Assembly (NCBI GenBank): GCA_965227875.1
Contig: OZ245783.1
Span: 3,720,001-3,784,000 of the forward strand
DNA from: G965227875 sp965227875
GTDB lineage: Bacteria > Pseudomonadota > Alphaproteobacteria > Rhizobiales > JAJFHC01
Direction of reading: 5' to 3'
DNA length: 64,000 nucleotides
The notes under the pieces are model-generated. The model saw nothing but the letters and a program-made list of their open reading frames with translations. It made no database searches and was not told the DNA's origin. The position numbers and the translations under genes are program-made. Of this stretch, positions 35,874 to 43,965 are shown in pieces (position 1 is the stretch's first letter; each line of letters starts with the position of its first letter).

Positions 35874-36878
35874 CTACTGCAGGGGCGGTCCGGACAGGGA
35901 GTACTCGCCACCCTGTGCGACGGCGAGGCTCTCGTCTTCTTCGGTGGACGCCTCGTTCACAGCGGTGGCATAGGCCGGCGAGTCCGCAGTGGTCGCCGCG
36001 ATCGTGTGCTTGACCAGCTTGACCTTGCCCTTTTCCTGGGTGTGCACCACCATGGTGGAGACCACGGTCTCGACTTCCGGCACCTCGGGCTGGTCCGTGG
36101 CCGTGAGACCGCGCAGGATCAGGCTGATATCGCCGCGGAGCTGGGCCTGGGCGAGACGTTCGATCTGGCCGACGCCGAGTTCGAGCGTCGCCGTCTTGCC
36201 CACCGCGACGTTCTTGTCCTTGTCGCCCGCCTTGCGGTCGGTGGACTGGTCGATGGCGAGAACGCGGACGTTCCTGAGGATCGTCTTGCTGGAAAAGTTC
36301 GTGGTCTTCTTCGTTCCCTCGCGCTTCTGTTCCCGCCAGGTCAGAAGAACATCGACGTGATCCTCTGGGAGAATGAACCCGCCCGCGCCGGTTTCAGGCG
36401 ATATGCGCACGCTGAAGGCGCGCATGCCCGGCTGCAGGGAGGCGGCGAGAAAGCCGCCCTTGCGTTTCTGGTGGAGCTTGCGGCTCGAAAGCGGCTCGCC
36501 CTCGTCTATGGGGCTGCGCACGATCTGCCCCGAAAGCTCCGTCAGGGCCTCGGGTGTCTTTTCCCTGGTGATGAAGGACGGGCCGACCATGTCCTTCGGC
36601 CACGCTTTCCAGGCCAACTGGCCTTCCGCCAGTGACTGGCCGATGTCCATGCTTGTTGCGGCGACGAGAACTTCCGTGGTCTCGATGACGGGCGCTTTCG
36701 GCTTTTCGGCCGGTTCGACGACCTGGACAGGTTCGTCGTCGAGGAACCTGTTCGCCATGACGGCCGTGAGCGCGGCCGTTCCGAGGCTTACGTAGAGCAC
36801 CAGCAGCCGCGTCATCCGCATGCGCCGCGAAGAGGTGGAGGCGTAGGGACGTGCCTTCATCATGATCTGAACCCGCAT
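35874..36878 (-). CDS. cpaB: Flp pilus assembly protein CpaB (RcpC)
   Basis: A 334-residue periplasmic protein with an N-terminal membrane helix (about 22-41) and SAF domain near 48-120 (VLVAATSMDIGQSLAEGQL), then the RcpC/CpaB domain with FILPEDHVDVLLTW. CpaB links the Tad secretin to the pilus machine. The start is uncertain: ATG at 36878 is taken, but ATG at 36863/36860 and later in-frame ATGs are possible and no ribosome site is convincing. It follows a small lipoprotein and the secretin gene in the same direction, after a 162-base gap. Confidence 0.88.
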   Translation of the reverse strand: MRVQIMMKARPYASTSSRRMRMTRLLVLYVSLGTAALTAVMANRFLDDEPVQVVEPAEKPKAPVIETTEVLVAATSMDIGQSLAEGQLAWKAWPKDMVGPSFITREKTPEALTELSGQIVRSPIDEGEPLSSRKLHQKRKGGFLAASLQPGMRAFSVRISPETGAGGFILPEDHVDVLLTWREQKREGTKKTTNFSSKTILRNVRVLAIDQSTDRKAGDKDKNVAVGKTATLELGVGQIERLAQAQLRGDISLILRGLTATDQPEVPEVETVVSTMVVHTQEKGKVKLVKHTIAATTADSPAYATAVNEASTEEDESLAVAQGGEYSLSGPPLQ

Positions 36879-37040
36879 TGTCAAAAGTCGGGAGAATACA
36901 TAGCATGTGAAGGATTTTGAGCAGGTTAACGAGAAGTAATTCGTAACAACAGGTTAAACGGCATGTATATGGACTGCCGTCAACTTTGATTATATTTGAA
37001 AAGGATTAGATTAAAATTTTAGCGGTTCGCCGCGCGCCGC

Positions 37041-37358
37041 TCAGAGATCGTCGACCAGGTTGTCGTCGCCCTGTTCGGCTTCCGGCGAAGCGGCGGTATT
37101 CTCGGCCTTGGAGGCTGCCGCGTTTTCTTCGTAGGCCTTCTGGCCCTTCAGCAGGCGATTGCCGTTGTGATCGATGCGCTTGCGCTTGACCGCGCGCGGG
37201 CTCATGTCGACCGCCATCATCGCCTGGTTCGCCGCGCTGGCATTGCCGGCTTCGTGGACGATCTTGTCCTCGCGGAAAAGACCGCGTTCCGAACAACCCG
37301 CCAGGACGAGCGGAAGGGCCAGGAGGATCGGGGCATATCGAAGTGCGGGGCGTGTCAT
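37041..37358 (-). CDS. Small lipoprotein in the Tad locus
   Basis: A 105-residue predicted lipoprotein. The signal peptide ends in LVLAGC (C22), and the mature chain is charged, Glu/Lys/Asn-rich and probably disordered, with no recognised domain. It occupies the position between secretin and CpaB where other Tad loci encode an outer-membrane lipoprotein (CpaD/RcpB), but it is half the length and I see no sequence match. It starts 14 bases after the secretin stop, so it is in the same operon. A secretin pilotin-like role is only a guess. Confidence 0.72.
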   Translation of the reverse strand: MTRPALRYAPILLALPLVLAGCSERGLFREDKIVHEAGNASAANQAMMAVDMSPRAVKRKRIDHNGNRLLKGQKAYEENAAASKAENTAASPEAEQGDDNLVDDL

Positions 37359-37371
37359 GAGAGGTCTCCCG

Positions 37372-38766
37372 CTATTCGACGATATGACCGACCTGGTCGA
37401 TCGTATGTCCGTTTGCGTTCATGTATTCGACCACCGGCTTCGGAATCTCGAACTGGCCGTGCACGAACAGGTCGAAATCGTTGCCGGAGTCCCGCGAATC
37501 GAAGGGCGTCGCCAGTTTCTCGGGCGAGTCCACCGGCTGAACCAGCCTCGGCGTCACGATGATGATGAGGTCCGTCTCGTTCTTCTGGTAGGCGGCGCTG
37601 CGGAAGAGGGCGCCGAGCACCGGCACGTCCGCGATCCAGGGAAGTTGCGAGAGGTTCTTCGTGTTGTTGGTCTGCAGCAGGCCCGCGATGGCGAAGCTCT
37701 GGCCGTCGCGCAACTCCACCGTGGTCTTTGCCCGCCGGACGATCAGGCTGGGAATTTCGGTGTCCCGCACCCGAAGGATGCGCGTGCTGTCCAGCTGGCT
37801 GACTTCCGGCTCGATCTGGAGGTTGACGAGGCCGTCCTTGAGCACGGTCGGCGTGAATAGCAGACCGACGCCGAATTTCTTGAATTCGATGGTGATCTCG
37901 TTGTCCGCGGCCGCCACGGGGAAGGGGAACTCGCCACCGGCCAGGAAGCTCGCCGTATCGCCGGAAAGCGCGACCAGGTTCGGTTCCGCAAGAATGCGCA
38001 CCGCGCCGTCGCGTTCGAGGGCGCGGATCGTGATGTCCAGCGTGTTCTCCCCCGCACCCAGAAGGTTGGCGAGCACTGTGCCGAAGGGCAGGGTGTTGGT
38101 GACGAGGCCGATGCCCGAGGCCCACTGGAAGTTCCGCCGGCGCGTATTGACGTTCAGGCCCAGTTCCTTGCCCGCGGTCCGGGTCGCTTCGACGAACCTG
38201 ACTTCAAGCAGAACCTGCTGCGGCGAACGCACGGTGATGTTGTTCGTCACCGCCTTCGGCGCGAACTGGTTGGCGACGTCGAGCGCCCTTTTCATGGTCG
38301 CCGTGTCGCCCACGCTGCCGCTCAGCATGAGGCGTCCGTTGACGTCCTGAACCTTGATGTGTTCCTCGGGAATGACCTCGCGCAGCTTGGTCACAAGGTT
38401 CTTCATGTCATGCGACACCGTAATGTCGATGACGCCGATGAGCTGCTTGTTGATGTCGTAGAGGGACAGGTTGGTCGTGCCGATTTTCTTGCCCAGCACA
38501 TAGATGACCCGCGACGTCATCGGGATGACCTCGACGATGTCCGACGATCCGACGACGGCTTCGGCGATTTCCTTGTCGAACTTGATCGTCTCCGACTTGT
38601 TGATGGAAACCGTCAGTTCCCCGACCTTCTCCACGTTCGTCAGCCGCCAGACCTTGGTCCTTGCGTCCGCTGCCGACGGCATCGCGAGGGACGCGGCGAC
38701 AGCCAACAACAGAATGACGGCCGCTCTCGTGAGCAGGTCCCGGACATCGGGAAGAAGACAGGTCAT
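37372..38766 (-). CDS. cpaC: Tad/Flp-type secretin (CpaC/RcpA)
   Basis: A 464-residue outer-membrane channel subunit. A signal peptide (about 14-34) leads to an N-terminal pilus/secretin N domain (about 48-118), a BON-like domain (about 119-185) and the secretin barrel. The barrel carries the typical LALSGDTASFLAGGEFP-like and LFRSAAYQKNETDLIIIVTPRLV segments. Its ATG overlaps the stop of the TPR gene upstream (ATGA), so translation is coupled. It would form the outer-membrane pore for pilin export, yet no pilin gene is nearby. Confidence 0.93.
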   Translation of the reverse strand: MTCLLPDVRDLLTRAAVILLLAVAASLAMPSAADARTKVWRLTNVEKVGELTVSINKSETIKFDKEIAEAVVGSSDIVEVIPMTSRVIYVLGKKIGTTNLSLYDINKQLIGVIDITVSHDMKNLVTKLREVIPEEHIKVQDVNGRLMLSGSVGDTATMKRALDVANQFAPKAVTNNITVRSPQQVLLEVRFVEATRTAGKELGLNVNTRRRNFQWASGIGLVTNTLPFGTVLANLLGAGENTLDITIRALERDGAVRILAEPNLVALSGDTASFLAGGEFPFPVAAADNEITIEFKKFGVGLLFTPTVLKDGLVNLQIEPEVSQLDSTRILRVRDTEIPSLIVRRAKTTVELRDGQSFAIAGLLQTNNTKNLSQLPWIADVPVLGALFRSAAYQKNETDLIIIVTPRLVQPVDSPEKLATPFDSRDSGNDFDLFVHGQFEIPKPVVEYMNANGHTIDQVGHIVE

Positions 38767-39302
38767 CCGCCCCTCCGTCCGCCGGTTTGCCGCATGGCGG
38801 CAAGAAGCGCCAGATTGCTCTGGATGCGCACGTTGCTGGCGACCTTCCGGTTGCCGCCGCCGAACTGGCGGGCTTTCTGCAGCGCGTGCCCGGCCTTCTT
38901 CAACTGGCCCCGCAAAAGGTAGGAGAACCCGATATTGTTCCAGACCACAGGTGAATTGGGATCGAGGCGCACGGCGCGGGCATAGGCTTTGTCGGCCTGG
39001 TCGAAGCGTTTCAGCCGGTCGTAGGACGCGGCAAGACCGAGCCACGACTGCGTGTTCGTCGGGTTCTGGTTGACCGCCTTGCGGAAGGACCGTTCGGAAA
39101 GACCGTATTCGCCGCCGCGGAAATACTGCACGCCGGCCCGGTGTGCCTCGTTGTCGATCGGGAAAATGTTGTCGGGGCTGTCCGCAGCAAGCTGGTCACG
39201 GCCCTCGAGGCCGAGAGATCCGCCGCAAGCGGTAAGAGCCGCCGCAACCGCCAACGCAACCACGACGCGCAAAGCAACAAGGACTCGTTCTACGGTACTC
39301 AC
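38763..39302 (-). CDS. TPR lipoprotein (TadD-like)
   Basis: A 179-residue protein starting at a GTG (39302). The signal peptide ends in the lipobox LTAC (C26). Three TPR repeats follow, with LGLAASYDRLKRFDQADKAY-type helix pairs (about 85-150). TadD, a TPR lipoprotein of Tad systems, helps assemble or localise the secretin, and the coupled order TPR gene then secretin matches that role. The upstream region is the 414-base gap at 39303-39716, where the promoter of this operon must lie. Confidence 0.8.
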   Translation of the reverse strand: MSTVERVLVALRVVVALAVAAALTACGGSLGLEGRDQLAADSPDNIFPIDNEAHRAGVQYFRGGEYGLSERSFRKAVNQNPTNTQSWLGLAASYDRLKRFDQADKAYARAVRLDPNSPVVWNNIGFSYLLRGQLKKAGHALQKARQFGGGNRKVASNVRIQSNLALLAAMRQTGGRRGG

Positions 39303-39421
39303 TTGGGGCCCCCCGAATACGCGGTTTCCGGACAAAACCGTGCCTGGAAACGCTTGATTTGGCTGCCAGAGCCACACGCGCGCCTGCACCGGCGCGCAGA
39401 CACGCGCCCGCACAGGCAATA

Positions 39422-39477
39422 CGCCGCCTGTTACTCGAACCACTGATTGACCGCTTTTGGTCGCCGCCTGTTACTCG
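39422..39477. repeat. 16-base direct repeat pair
   Basis: CGCCGCCTGTTACTCG occurs at 39422-39437 and again at 39462-39477, a 40-base period. The bases between the copies differ. The pair sits 120-175 bases upstream of the TPR lipoprotein start. Four turns of the helix separate the copies, which suits two binding sites on one face. Confidence 0.6.
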
Positions 39478-39511
39478 TGTGCGATTGACGATTTTTTATG
39501 ATTCGCACACG
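39476..39511. repeat. 9-bp inverted repeat in the Tad upstream region
   Basis: CGTGTGCGA (39476-39484) and TCGCACACG (39503-39511) are perfect complements around 18 AT-rich bases with a run of six T. It begins at the end of the second direct repeat copy. As an RNA hairpin the loop is long, so a protein-binding site is more likely. Confidence 0.45.
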
Positions 39512-39716
39512 GCCATATTTTCATCTTTACGGCCTTCCGGCAATGCCGGCGTGCCGAATACAGCATGAACATGTGGAAAACGGCCGGCGCGGAGCGACCC
39601 TGCGTGCCGTTAAGGTTAACAAGAGGTTTCCGGGAAACCGCGTGACCGTCGTCCAAGTTTCGTCAATAATAAACCTTAACAGTTCGTAAACGCGTACGGT
39701 TGTGTAGGGGGCATTC

Positions 39717-40583
39717 ATGATCAAGTGTATGGACAATCCGCTGTCGGTGGCGCGCGCCGTCTCCGTCCTGGAACGCCGTGTTCACCAGGCCGGCATGCGG
39801 GTCACGATGAAGACGGATTTCCGCGAGTATGCCGAGGTGCGCAAGTCGGTTCGCCCGGATTCCGACGTTTCGGCCATGTTCGACCACAGGTGCACGGAGG
39901 ACCTGAGCGACGGGCGCGGGTTCTGGCTCCACTGCCATAACCCGGAGGGCGAGACCGTCGCGCTTCAGGCCGCACGCGTCGACTGGATCGAGACCAGTCT
40001 TGCGCAATGGTGCATGCCCTGGATGTCCACGCTCTATCGCATGCGCGGCGACAAGGTCGAACCGGAAACCTACCGGCCCTTGCCGAACTCGACCGCCGAA
40101 CGCATCAAGGGGTGGGTGGCCTACCACGGCGAGTTCTGGGTCCAGCCAGAGCATCGCGGCCGTGTCGCCGGCAACCTCCTGGAGGCTTTGCCGCGCCTTG
40201 GCCTGATGATGATCTACATGCGCTGGAATCCGGACCATGTCTGGGGAGTCATCACCGACATCCTCGCCGCACGCGGGGCGGGGATTCGTATGGGGTTCAC
40301 GACCCAGCAGCCGTCGCTGCTCAACTGGGAAATCGAACCCGAGGGCGCCGGGCGCAGCGAGACGATGGTCTGTTGCGACAATCGCGACCTTGCGTTCCTC
40401 GCCGATTTCGAGACCGGTCCGACCAACGAATGGGCCAAGCGCCGCTTCGGTTATTCAAACAATGGCGGGACGGGCGAAGCGGCCCAGGCGGGCGACGTGG
40501 CCGCAGTGCACGAACAGGTCACGGAAATCCGCAAGGCGCCGGTCGCGGCCCAGAAGGTGGAACAGCTGAAGCAGGCCGAATAA
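39717..40583 (+). CDS. Hypothetical protein with a GNAT-like segment
   Basis: A 288-residue soluble protein with no family I recognise. Residues 138-157 (GEFWVQPEHRGRVAGNLLEA) resemble GNAT acetyltransferase motif A, where the Arg/Gly loop binds the acyl-CoA pyrophosphate, but the loop RGRVAG is imperfect. The region before it is rich in Trp and His/Cys (WLHCHNPEG). The C-terminal 50 residues are Ala/Glu-rich and likely helical or disordered. The ATG at 39717 has AGGGGG 5 bases upstream. It converges on the 277-aa unknown protein with only 10 bases between the stops. Confidence 0.7.
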   Translation: MIKCMDNPLSVARAVSVLERRVHQAGMRVTMKTDFREYAEVRKSVRPDSDVSAMFDHRCTEDLSDGRGFWLHCHNPEGETVALQAARVDWIETSLAQWCMPWMSTLYRMRGDKVEPETYRPLPNSTAERIKGWVAYHGEFWVQPEHRGRVAGNLLEALPRLGLMMIYMRWNPDHVWGVITDILAARGAGIRMGFTTQQPSLLNWEIEPEGAGRSETMVCCDNRDLAFLADFETGPTNEWAKRRFGYSNNGGTGEAAQAGDVAAVHEQVTEIRKAPVAAQKVEQLKQAE

Positions 40584-40593
40584 CGGTGCGTCG

Positions 40594-41427
40594 TCAGTAC
40601 TTGTCGCCTGTCATGCCGAACGGCACGATGCTGGGCACGGCCTGAGACGTGACCTTCACGCCGATGGGCCGGCTATCGACTTCCAGCGGCTGGATCAGGC
40701 GCTGGTAGGGGCACCAGACGGCCTCTCCGTCCGGCATCATCACGGATGCGATGATGAAATCGTGGTGCGTATTGCCGCTCGACCAGACGTCGTAATAGGG
40801 CGGTACGACGGCACGGTCGTACTGGTCGTCCTGGTTCGGCGTGTCGGACCGGCCGAGCGCCTCCTTGATCCAGTTCTCGCCCATGAGTTCGCTCAGTCCG
40901 CAGTGTTCGCCGGCTTCCCTGAGAATGAATTCGTTCGACCCGCCGTGGTACTCGTAGAAGTACTGGTGATCGGCAATCGCGCTGTCCGGGTCGTCGAGTG
41001 CCCGGCGGATCAGGCGTCCCATGTTGTCGCGGTCGCGCAGGTCGCGCTTCTGGCGAAACACGGTGCGGGACTCGGCAGGTTCCGGCGCGCCGCGCAAAGA
41101 GAAGATCCGCCGCCTGGCGCTCTGCCAGTCCTCGTAGCGTTCCGACGTCCATCCGTTGATGAAGAACTCGAGCCGGAAAGGCGGGCGAAGCTCCTCGATG
41201 ACTTCGCAGATGAGATCCATCGACGGCCCCGAAACGCGCTCGACGTCCCACTTGAGGTGGCACCCGGCATTGCTGTGCTTGACGCACAGGAGCTTGAACG
41301 TGCGATAGGGCAGGTCGAGATCGTTGAACGGATTCTCCGCCACATTGCTGGGCAGCATGATCACCGTTCCGCGGTCGATCCACCACGTTCCGTACGGCAG
41401 GGGGGTTGAGCGATGAAGGGCTAACAT
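40594..41427 (-). CDS. Hypothetical protein in a two-HTH operon
   Basis: A 277-residue soluble protein I cannot assign. It has no signal peptide or membrane segment. It is rich in aromatic and charged residues, with a helical middle (SERYEDWQSARRRIF near 94-108) and a C-terminal part with PPYYDVWSSG and WCPYQRLIQPL. The start at 41427 lies 3 bases after the stop of the small HTH gene, so the two are coupled. An internal ATG at 41358 is an alternative start. Third gene of the unit, after two HTH genes; its action could be regulated by them. Confidence 0.72.
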   Translation of the reverse strand: MLALHRSTPLPYGTWWIDRGTVIMLPSNVAENPFNDLDLPYRTFKLLCVKHSNAGCHLKWDVERVSGPSMDLICEVIEELRPPFRLEFFINGWTSERYEDWQSARRRIFSLRGAPEPAESRTVFRQKRDLRDRDNMGRLIRRALDDPDSAIADHQYFYEYHGGSNEFILREAGEHCGLSELMGENWIKEALGRSDTPNQDDQYDRAVVPPYYDVWSSGNTHHDFIIASVMMPDGEAVWCPYQRLIQPLEVDSRPIGVKVTSQAVPSIVPFGMTGDKY

Positions 41428-41430
41428 CGG

Positions 41431-41712
41431 CTATCCGGACAGTATCCGGCTCATCTGCTGAGCAACGGCGAAAGTTTTCTTGGCGTCCAGGGCGTCCTGT
41501 GCAGTCGGTTCGCCGAAAAGAACATTCAGATCGACGTCGAGCACCAGGGCGAGTGAGACGATTTCCATGTACAGGCCTTCAATTTCGCCGGTTTCGATGC
41601 GTTCGATGACAGCGGGGCAGATCTCGACCATACGTGCCAGTTCTTCGACCGAGTGTCCGTTTCTCAGTCTTGCGCGAGCCAGTTCGAGGCCGATCACCAT
41701 GTTTCTGTCCAT
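41431..41712 (-). CDS. Small XRE-type helix-turn-helix regulator
   Basis: A 93-residue protein that is little more than an HTH domain: RLRNGHSVEELARMVEICPA near 15-34 is the helix-turn-helix, then IERIETGEIEGLY as third helix. It resembles Cro/CI-type (XRE) domains found in phage repressors and antitoxins. A longer in-frame start at TTG 41787 exists but would overlap the previous gene's end, so ATG at 41712 is taken. It lies between another HTH gene and the unknown 277-aa gene on the same strand. Confidence 0.75.
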   Translation of the reverse strand: MDRNMVIGLELARARLRNGHSVEELARMVEICPAVIERIETGEIEGLYMEIVSLALVLDVDLNVLFGEPTAQDALDAKKTFAVAQQMSRILSG

Positions 41713-41776
41713 TGACGGGAATTCCCTTCGTCGCGCCGCATCTCTCCTGTTTATTTGAGTTATTCGAGACAGACGA

Positions 41777-42256
41777 TTATTTCTCAATTTTGTGAAGATC
41801 TCGTATATGATTTATAACGTCGTCGTATTCGTTTCTGGACTGTACGCTCGCCATGGTTGACTTCCGGGCGATGCCGAGTGCGATCGGCAGGACCTTGTCT
41901 TCCGAAAGCGACAGGAACCCGTTGTCGATGAGGGCACTGAGCATGCCTTCGGCAGCCTTGTACGTTTTCTCGAACCGCAGGTCGCTCTCGTTCTGGGTCA
42001 CCGCATCGACGCCGGCGAGGGAAAAGACCTCGGCCCGCGTGATCGGAGGTTCTCCAAGTCCTTCAAACACTTCCGCCAGTTTTATCGTCAGTTCCAGTGG
42101 CAGGAACTTGTCTCCGTAGATCTCCGGCAACTCGTATCTCTGGATCGAGGACCCCTTGCGGAAATTCAGCAGCGGCGCGAGCTTGTCCCGCGAGAATTTC
42201 GCTCTTTCGCGCAATTCCCTCAGTCTGAATGCCGGGTTGAAATCGGGTTTCGGCAA
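41777..42256 (-). CDS. XRE-type helix-turn-helix protein with C-terminal domain
   Basis: A 159-residue regulator. The N-terminal HTH (RLRELRERAKFSRDKLAPLL near 11-30, then SSIQRYELPE) matches XRE-type domains. The C-terminal half (about 90-159) is helical and could be a dimer or sensor domain. The start is TTG at 42256: upstream frame hits a stop after nine codons with no other start codon. AGGA lies 11 bases before it, so initiation may be weak. Two TGTACC elements lie just upstream as a possible operator. Confidence 0.72.
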   Translation of the reverse strand: MPKPDFNPAFRLRELRERAKFSRDKLAPLLNFRKGSSIQRYELPEIYGDKFLPLELTIKLAEVFEGLGEPPITRAEVFSLAGVDAVTQNESDLRFEKTYKAAEGMLSALIDNGFLSLSEDKVLPIALGIARKSTMASVQSRNEYDDVINHIRDLHKIEK

Positions 42257-42276
42257 TGTACCAGCGGTCCTGTACC
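42257..42276. promoter_or_regulatory. TGTACC direct repeats next to the HTH gene start
   Basis: TGTACC at 42257-42262 and 42271-42276 are 14 bases apart and lie immediately upstream of the TTG start at 42256. Binding here would block translation or transcription of the HTH operon. Autoregulation is a guess from position only. Confidence 0.3.
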
Positions 42277-42408
42277 GGATTTACGTTTCGCTAAGCTAGT
42301 TTTCTACGGAAATAGTGTAAATCTATTGTTTAGAATATGATTACCATGGGCCATCCGCCGTCAGATCCGGCGGGTGGCCCCTATCGTCAGGGAGGGGAAA
42401 TCAACGAC

Positions 42409-43488
42409 ATGACCGCAGCGCAAACCTATGAAATAGCTCTGATTCCGGGAGACGGCATCGGGACGGAAGTGATGCCCGAAGCCGTCCGCGTGCTCGAAGC
42501 CGCGGGCCGGCGATTCAATATCGGTTTCCGGTTCCGCGAGTTCCCCTGGAGCTGCCGCCAGTTCTCCGAAACCGGCGCGATGATGCCCGCCGACGGCGTG
42601 GACCAGGTGCGCGAGTGCGACGCGATACTGCTCGGCGCGGTCGGTTTTCCGGGCGTGCCCGACCACGTGTCCCTCTGGGGCCTGCTCATCCCGCTCCGGC
42701 GCGAACTCAAGCTGTATGCCAACGTGCGGCCCGTCCGGCTGCTGCGCGGCACGACGTCGCCATTGGCCGGCCGCGGCGCCGACGATATCGACATGGTCAT
42801 CGTGCGCGAGAACAATGAAGGGGAATACTCCGAGATCGGCGGGAGGCTCTACGAGGGCACCGACGACGAACTGGTCGTGCAGCAGTCGATCTTCACCCGG
42901 AAGGGCGTAGACCGGATCCTGCGCTACGCGTTCGAACTCGCGTCGCGACGTCCGCGCCGGCACGTGACCTCCGCGACCAAGTCTAACGGCATCATCCACA
43001 CCATGCCCTACTGGGACGAGCGTTTCGCGGCGATGGCGAAGAACTACCCGGACGTTTCCACCGCCCAGTACCATATCGATATCCTCACGGCGCATTTCGT
43101 CCAGAATCCGCAGCGTTTCGACGTGGTGGTGGGATCGAACCTGTTCGGCGACATCCTGTCGGACCTCGGGCCCGCCGTCGCCGGCAGTATCGGGATTGCG
43201 CCGTCGGCCAACATCAATCCGGAACGCGAATATCCCTCCATGTTCGAACCGGTGCACGGTTCCGCCCCCGACATCGCCGGCAAGGGGATCGCCAATCCTG
43301 TCGCCATGATCTGGTCCGCGGCCATGATGCTCGATCACCTGGGGCACGCGGACGCCGCTGCCGCGATCGAGGAAGCCATCGAAACGGTGTTCGAGGATTC
43401 GTCATCGCGCACGGCCGACATGGGCGGAAAGGCCAATACGGCGGAAAGCGGCGCCGCGATCGCCGAGGCGCTTGCATCCGCGAGCTGA
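42409..43488 (+). CDS. Isocitrate/isopropylmalate-family dehydrogenase (tartrate or D-malate type)
   Basis: A 359-residue NAD-dependent beta-decarboxylating dehydrogenase. It opens with IALIPGDGIGTEVMPEAVRVL. The metal/substrate region has VGSNLFGDILSDLGPAVAGS and the NAD loop FEPVHGSAPDIAGKGIANP. The residues around the Arg-rich substrate helix (ANVRPVRLLRG) are more like tartrate dehydrogenase/D-malate dehydrogenase (TtuC/DmlA) than 3-isopropylmalate dehydrogenase, but this cannot be settled. ATG at 42409 is chosen; GGGAGGGG lies upstream at longer than usual spacing. Confidence 0.86.
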   Translation: MTAAQTYEIALIPGDGIGTEVMPEAVRVLEAAGRRFNIGFRFREFPWSCRQFSETGAMMPADGVDQVRECDAILLGAVGFPGVPDHVSLWGLLIPLRRELKLYANVRPVRLLRGTTSPLAGRGADDIDMVIVRENNEGEYSEIGGRLYEGTDDELVVQQSIFTRKGVDRILRYAFELASRRPRRHVTSATKSNGIIHTMPYWDERFAAMAKNYPDVSTAQYHIDILTAHFVQNPQRFDVVVGSNLFGDILSDLGPAVAGSIGIAPSANINPEREYPSMFEPVHGSAPDIAGKGIANPVAMIWSAAMMLDHLGHADAAAAIEEAIETVFEDSSSRTADMGGKANTAESGAAIAEALASAS

Positions 43489-43502
43489 CGGTCAGATCCG
43501 GG

Positions 43503-43922
43503 TCAGGACGATTGCTTGTGGTCGCCGGAGCTGGCCGTACCGCGCGCGGCCATCACGTCGACCTCGACGAGATAGTGCGGACGGCCGAGCGCCTCGACGA
43601 CCAATAGCGTCCACGGCGGCTCGATGTCGCCGAGTAGCGCCTTGTGGACCTCGACATATGCGGAAATGTTGTCCCGCCCGACGATGTAGCTGGTGACCTT
43701 CACGATGTCCGACAGTTCGAAGCCGCCGATGCGCAGGATTTCCGCGACATTGCCCCAGGCGATTTCCGCCTGCTCGCGTGCGGAAGCAGGGCAGGAACCG
43801 TCCGGCCGCTCACCCAACTGTCCCGACAGTGTCATCAGGTCGGACACGTCACGCAGAAGGAAGCCGTGGTTGTAGTGGCTCGCCGGAGGTGCGATGCCCG
43901 TCGGGTTCAGTTTCTCTGCCAA
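43503..43922 (-). CDS. RidA/YjgF-family protein (enamine/imine deaminase type)
   Basis: A 139-residue trimeric-fold protein. The family features are VSDLMTLSGQLG near 26-37, SAREQAEIAWGNVAEILR in the middle, and the C-terminal EALGRPHYLVEVDVMAARG, where the active-site Arg falls in GRPHYLVE-type sequence. RidA proteins hydrolyse reactive imines made by PLP enzymes; many paralogs in catabolic loci do other reactions. It converges with the dehydrogenase gene with 14 bases between. Confidence 0.85.
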   Translation of the reverse strand: MAEKLNPTGIAPPASHYNHGFLLRDVSDLMTLSGQLGERPDGSCPASAREQAEIAWGNVAEILRIGGFELSDIVKVTSYIVGRDNISAYVEVHKALLGDIEPPWTLLVVEALGRPHYLVEVDVMAARGTASSGDHKQSS

Positions 43923-43965
43923 GGACTGTCCTTGCCGTCGCCGGCCGACTTCGTGGAACGGACCT

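Larger units (their letters stand above)
39303..39716. other. 414-base non-coding gap between the Tad operon and a GNAT-like gene
   Basis: This gap separates divergent genes and should hold both promoters. It contains a 16-base direct repeat and a 9-bp inverted repeat listed separately. Near its right end, TTAA-CAGTTCG-TAAA at 39676-39690 is one base short of the TTAA-N7-TTAA box used by CtrA, and GGTTAAC elements also occur. Base composition drops to AT-rich around 39480-39540. I see no gene-like open frame or RNA gene in it. Confidence 0.55.

Noticed and set aside
39422..39477. CRISPR-like repeat
   Set aside because: Only two copies of a 16-base repeat occur, with no further units and no cas genes.
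39676..39690. CtrA binding site before the GNAT-like gene
   Set aside because: TTAA-N7-TAAA is one base off the consensus, and similar half-sites are common in AT-rich gaps. Kept only as a note.
40594..42256. Classical type II toxin-antitoxin pair
   Set aside because: The genes are larger than usual, there are two HTH genes, and the 277-aa protein shows no known toxin motif, so the name is not justified.
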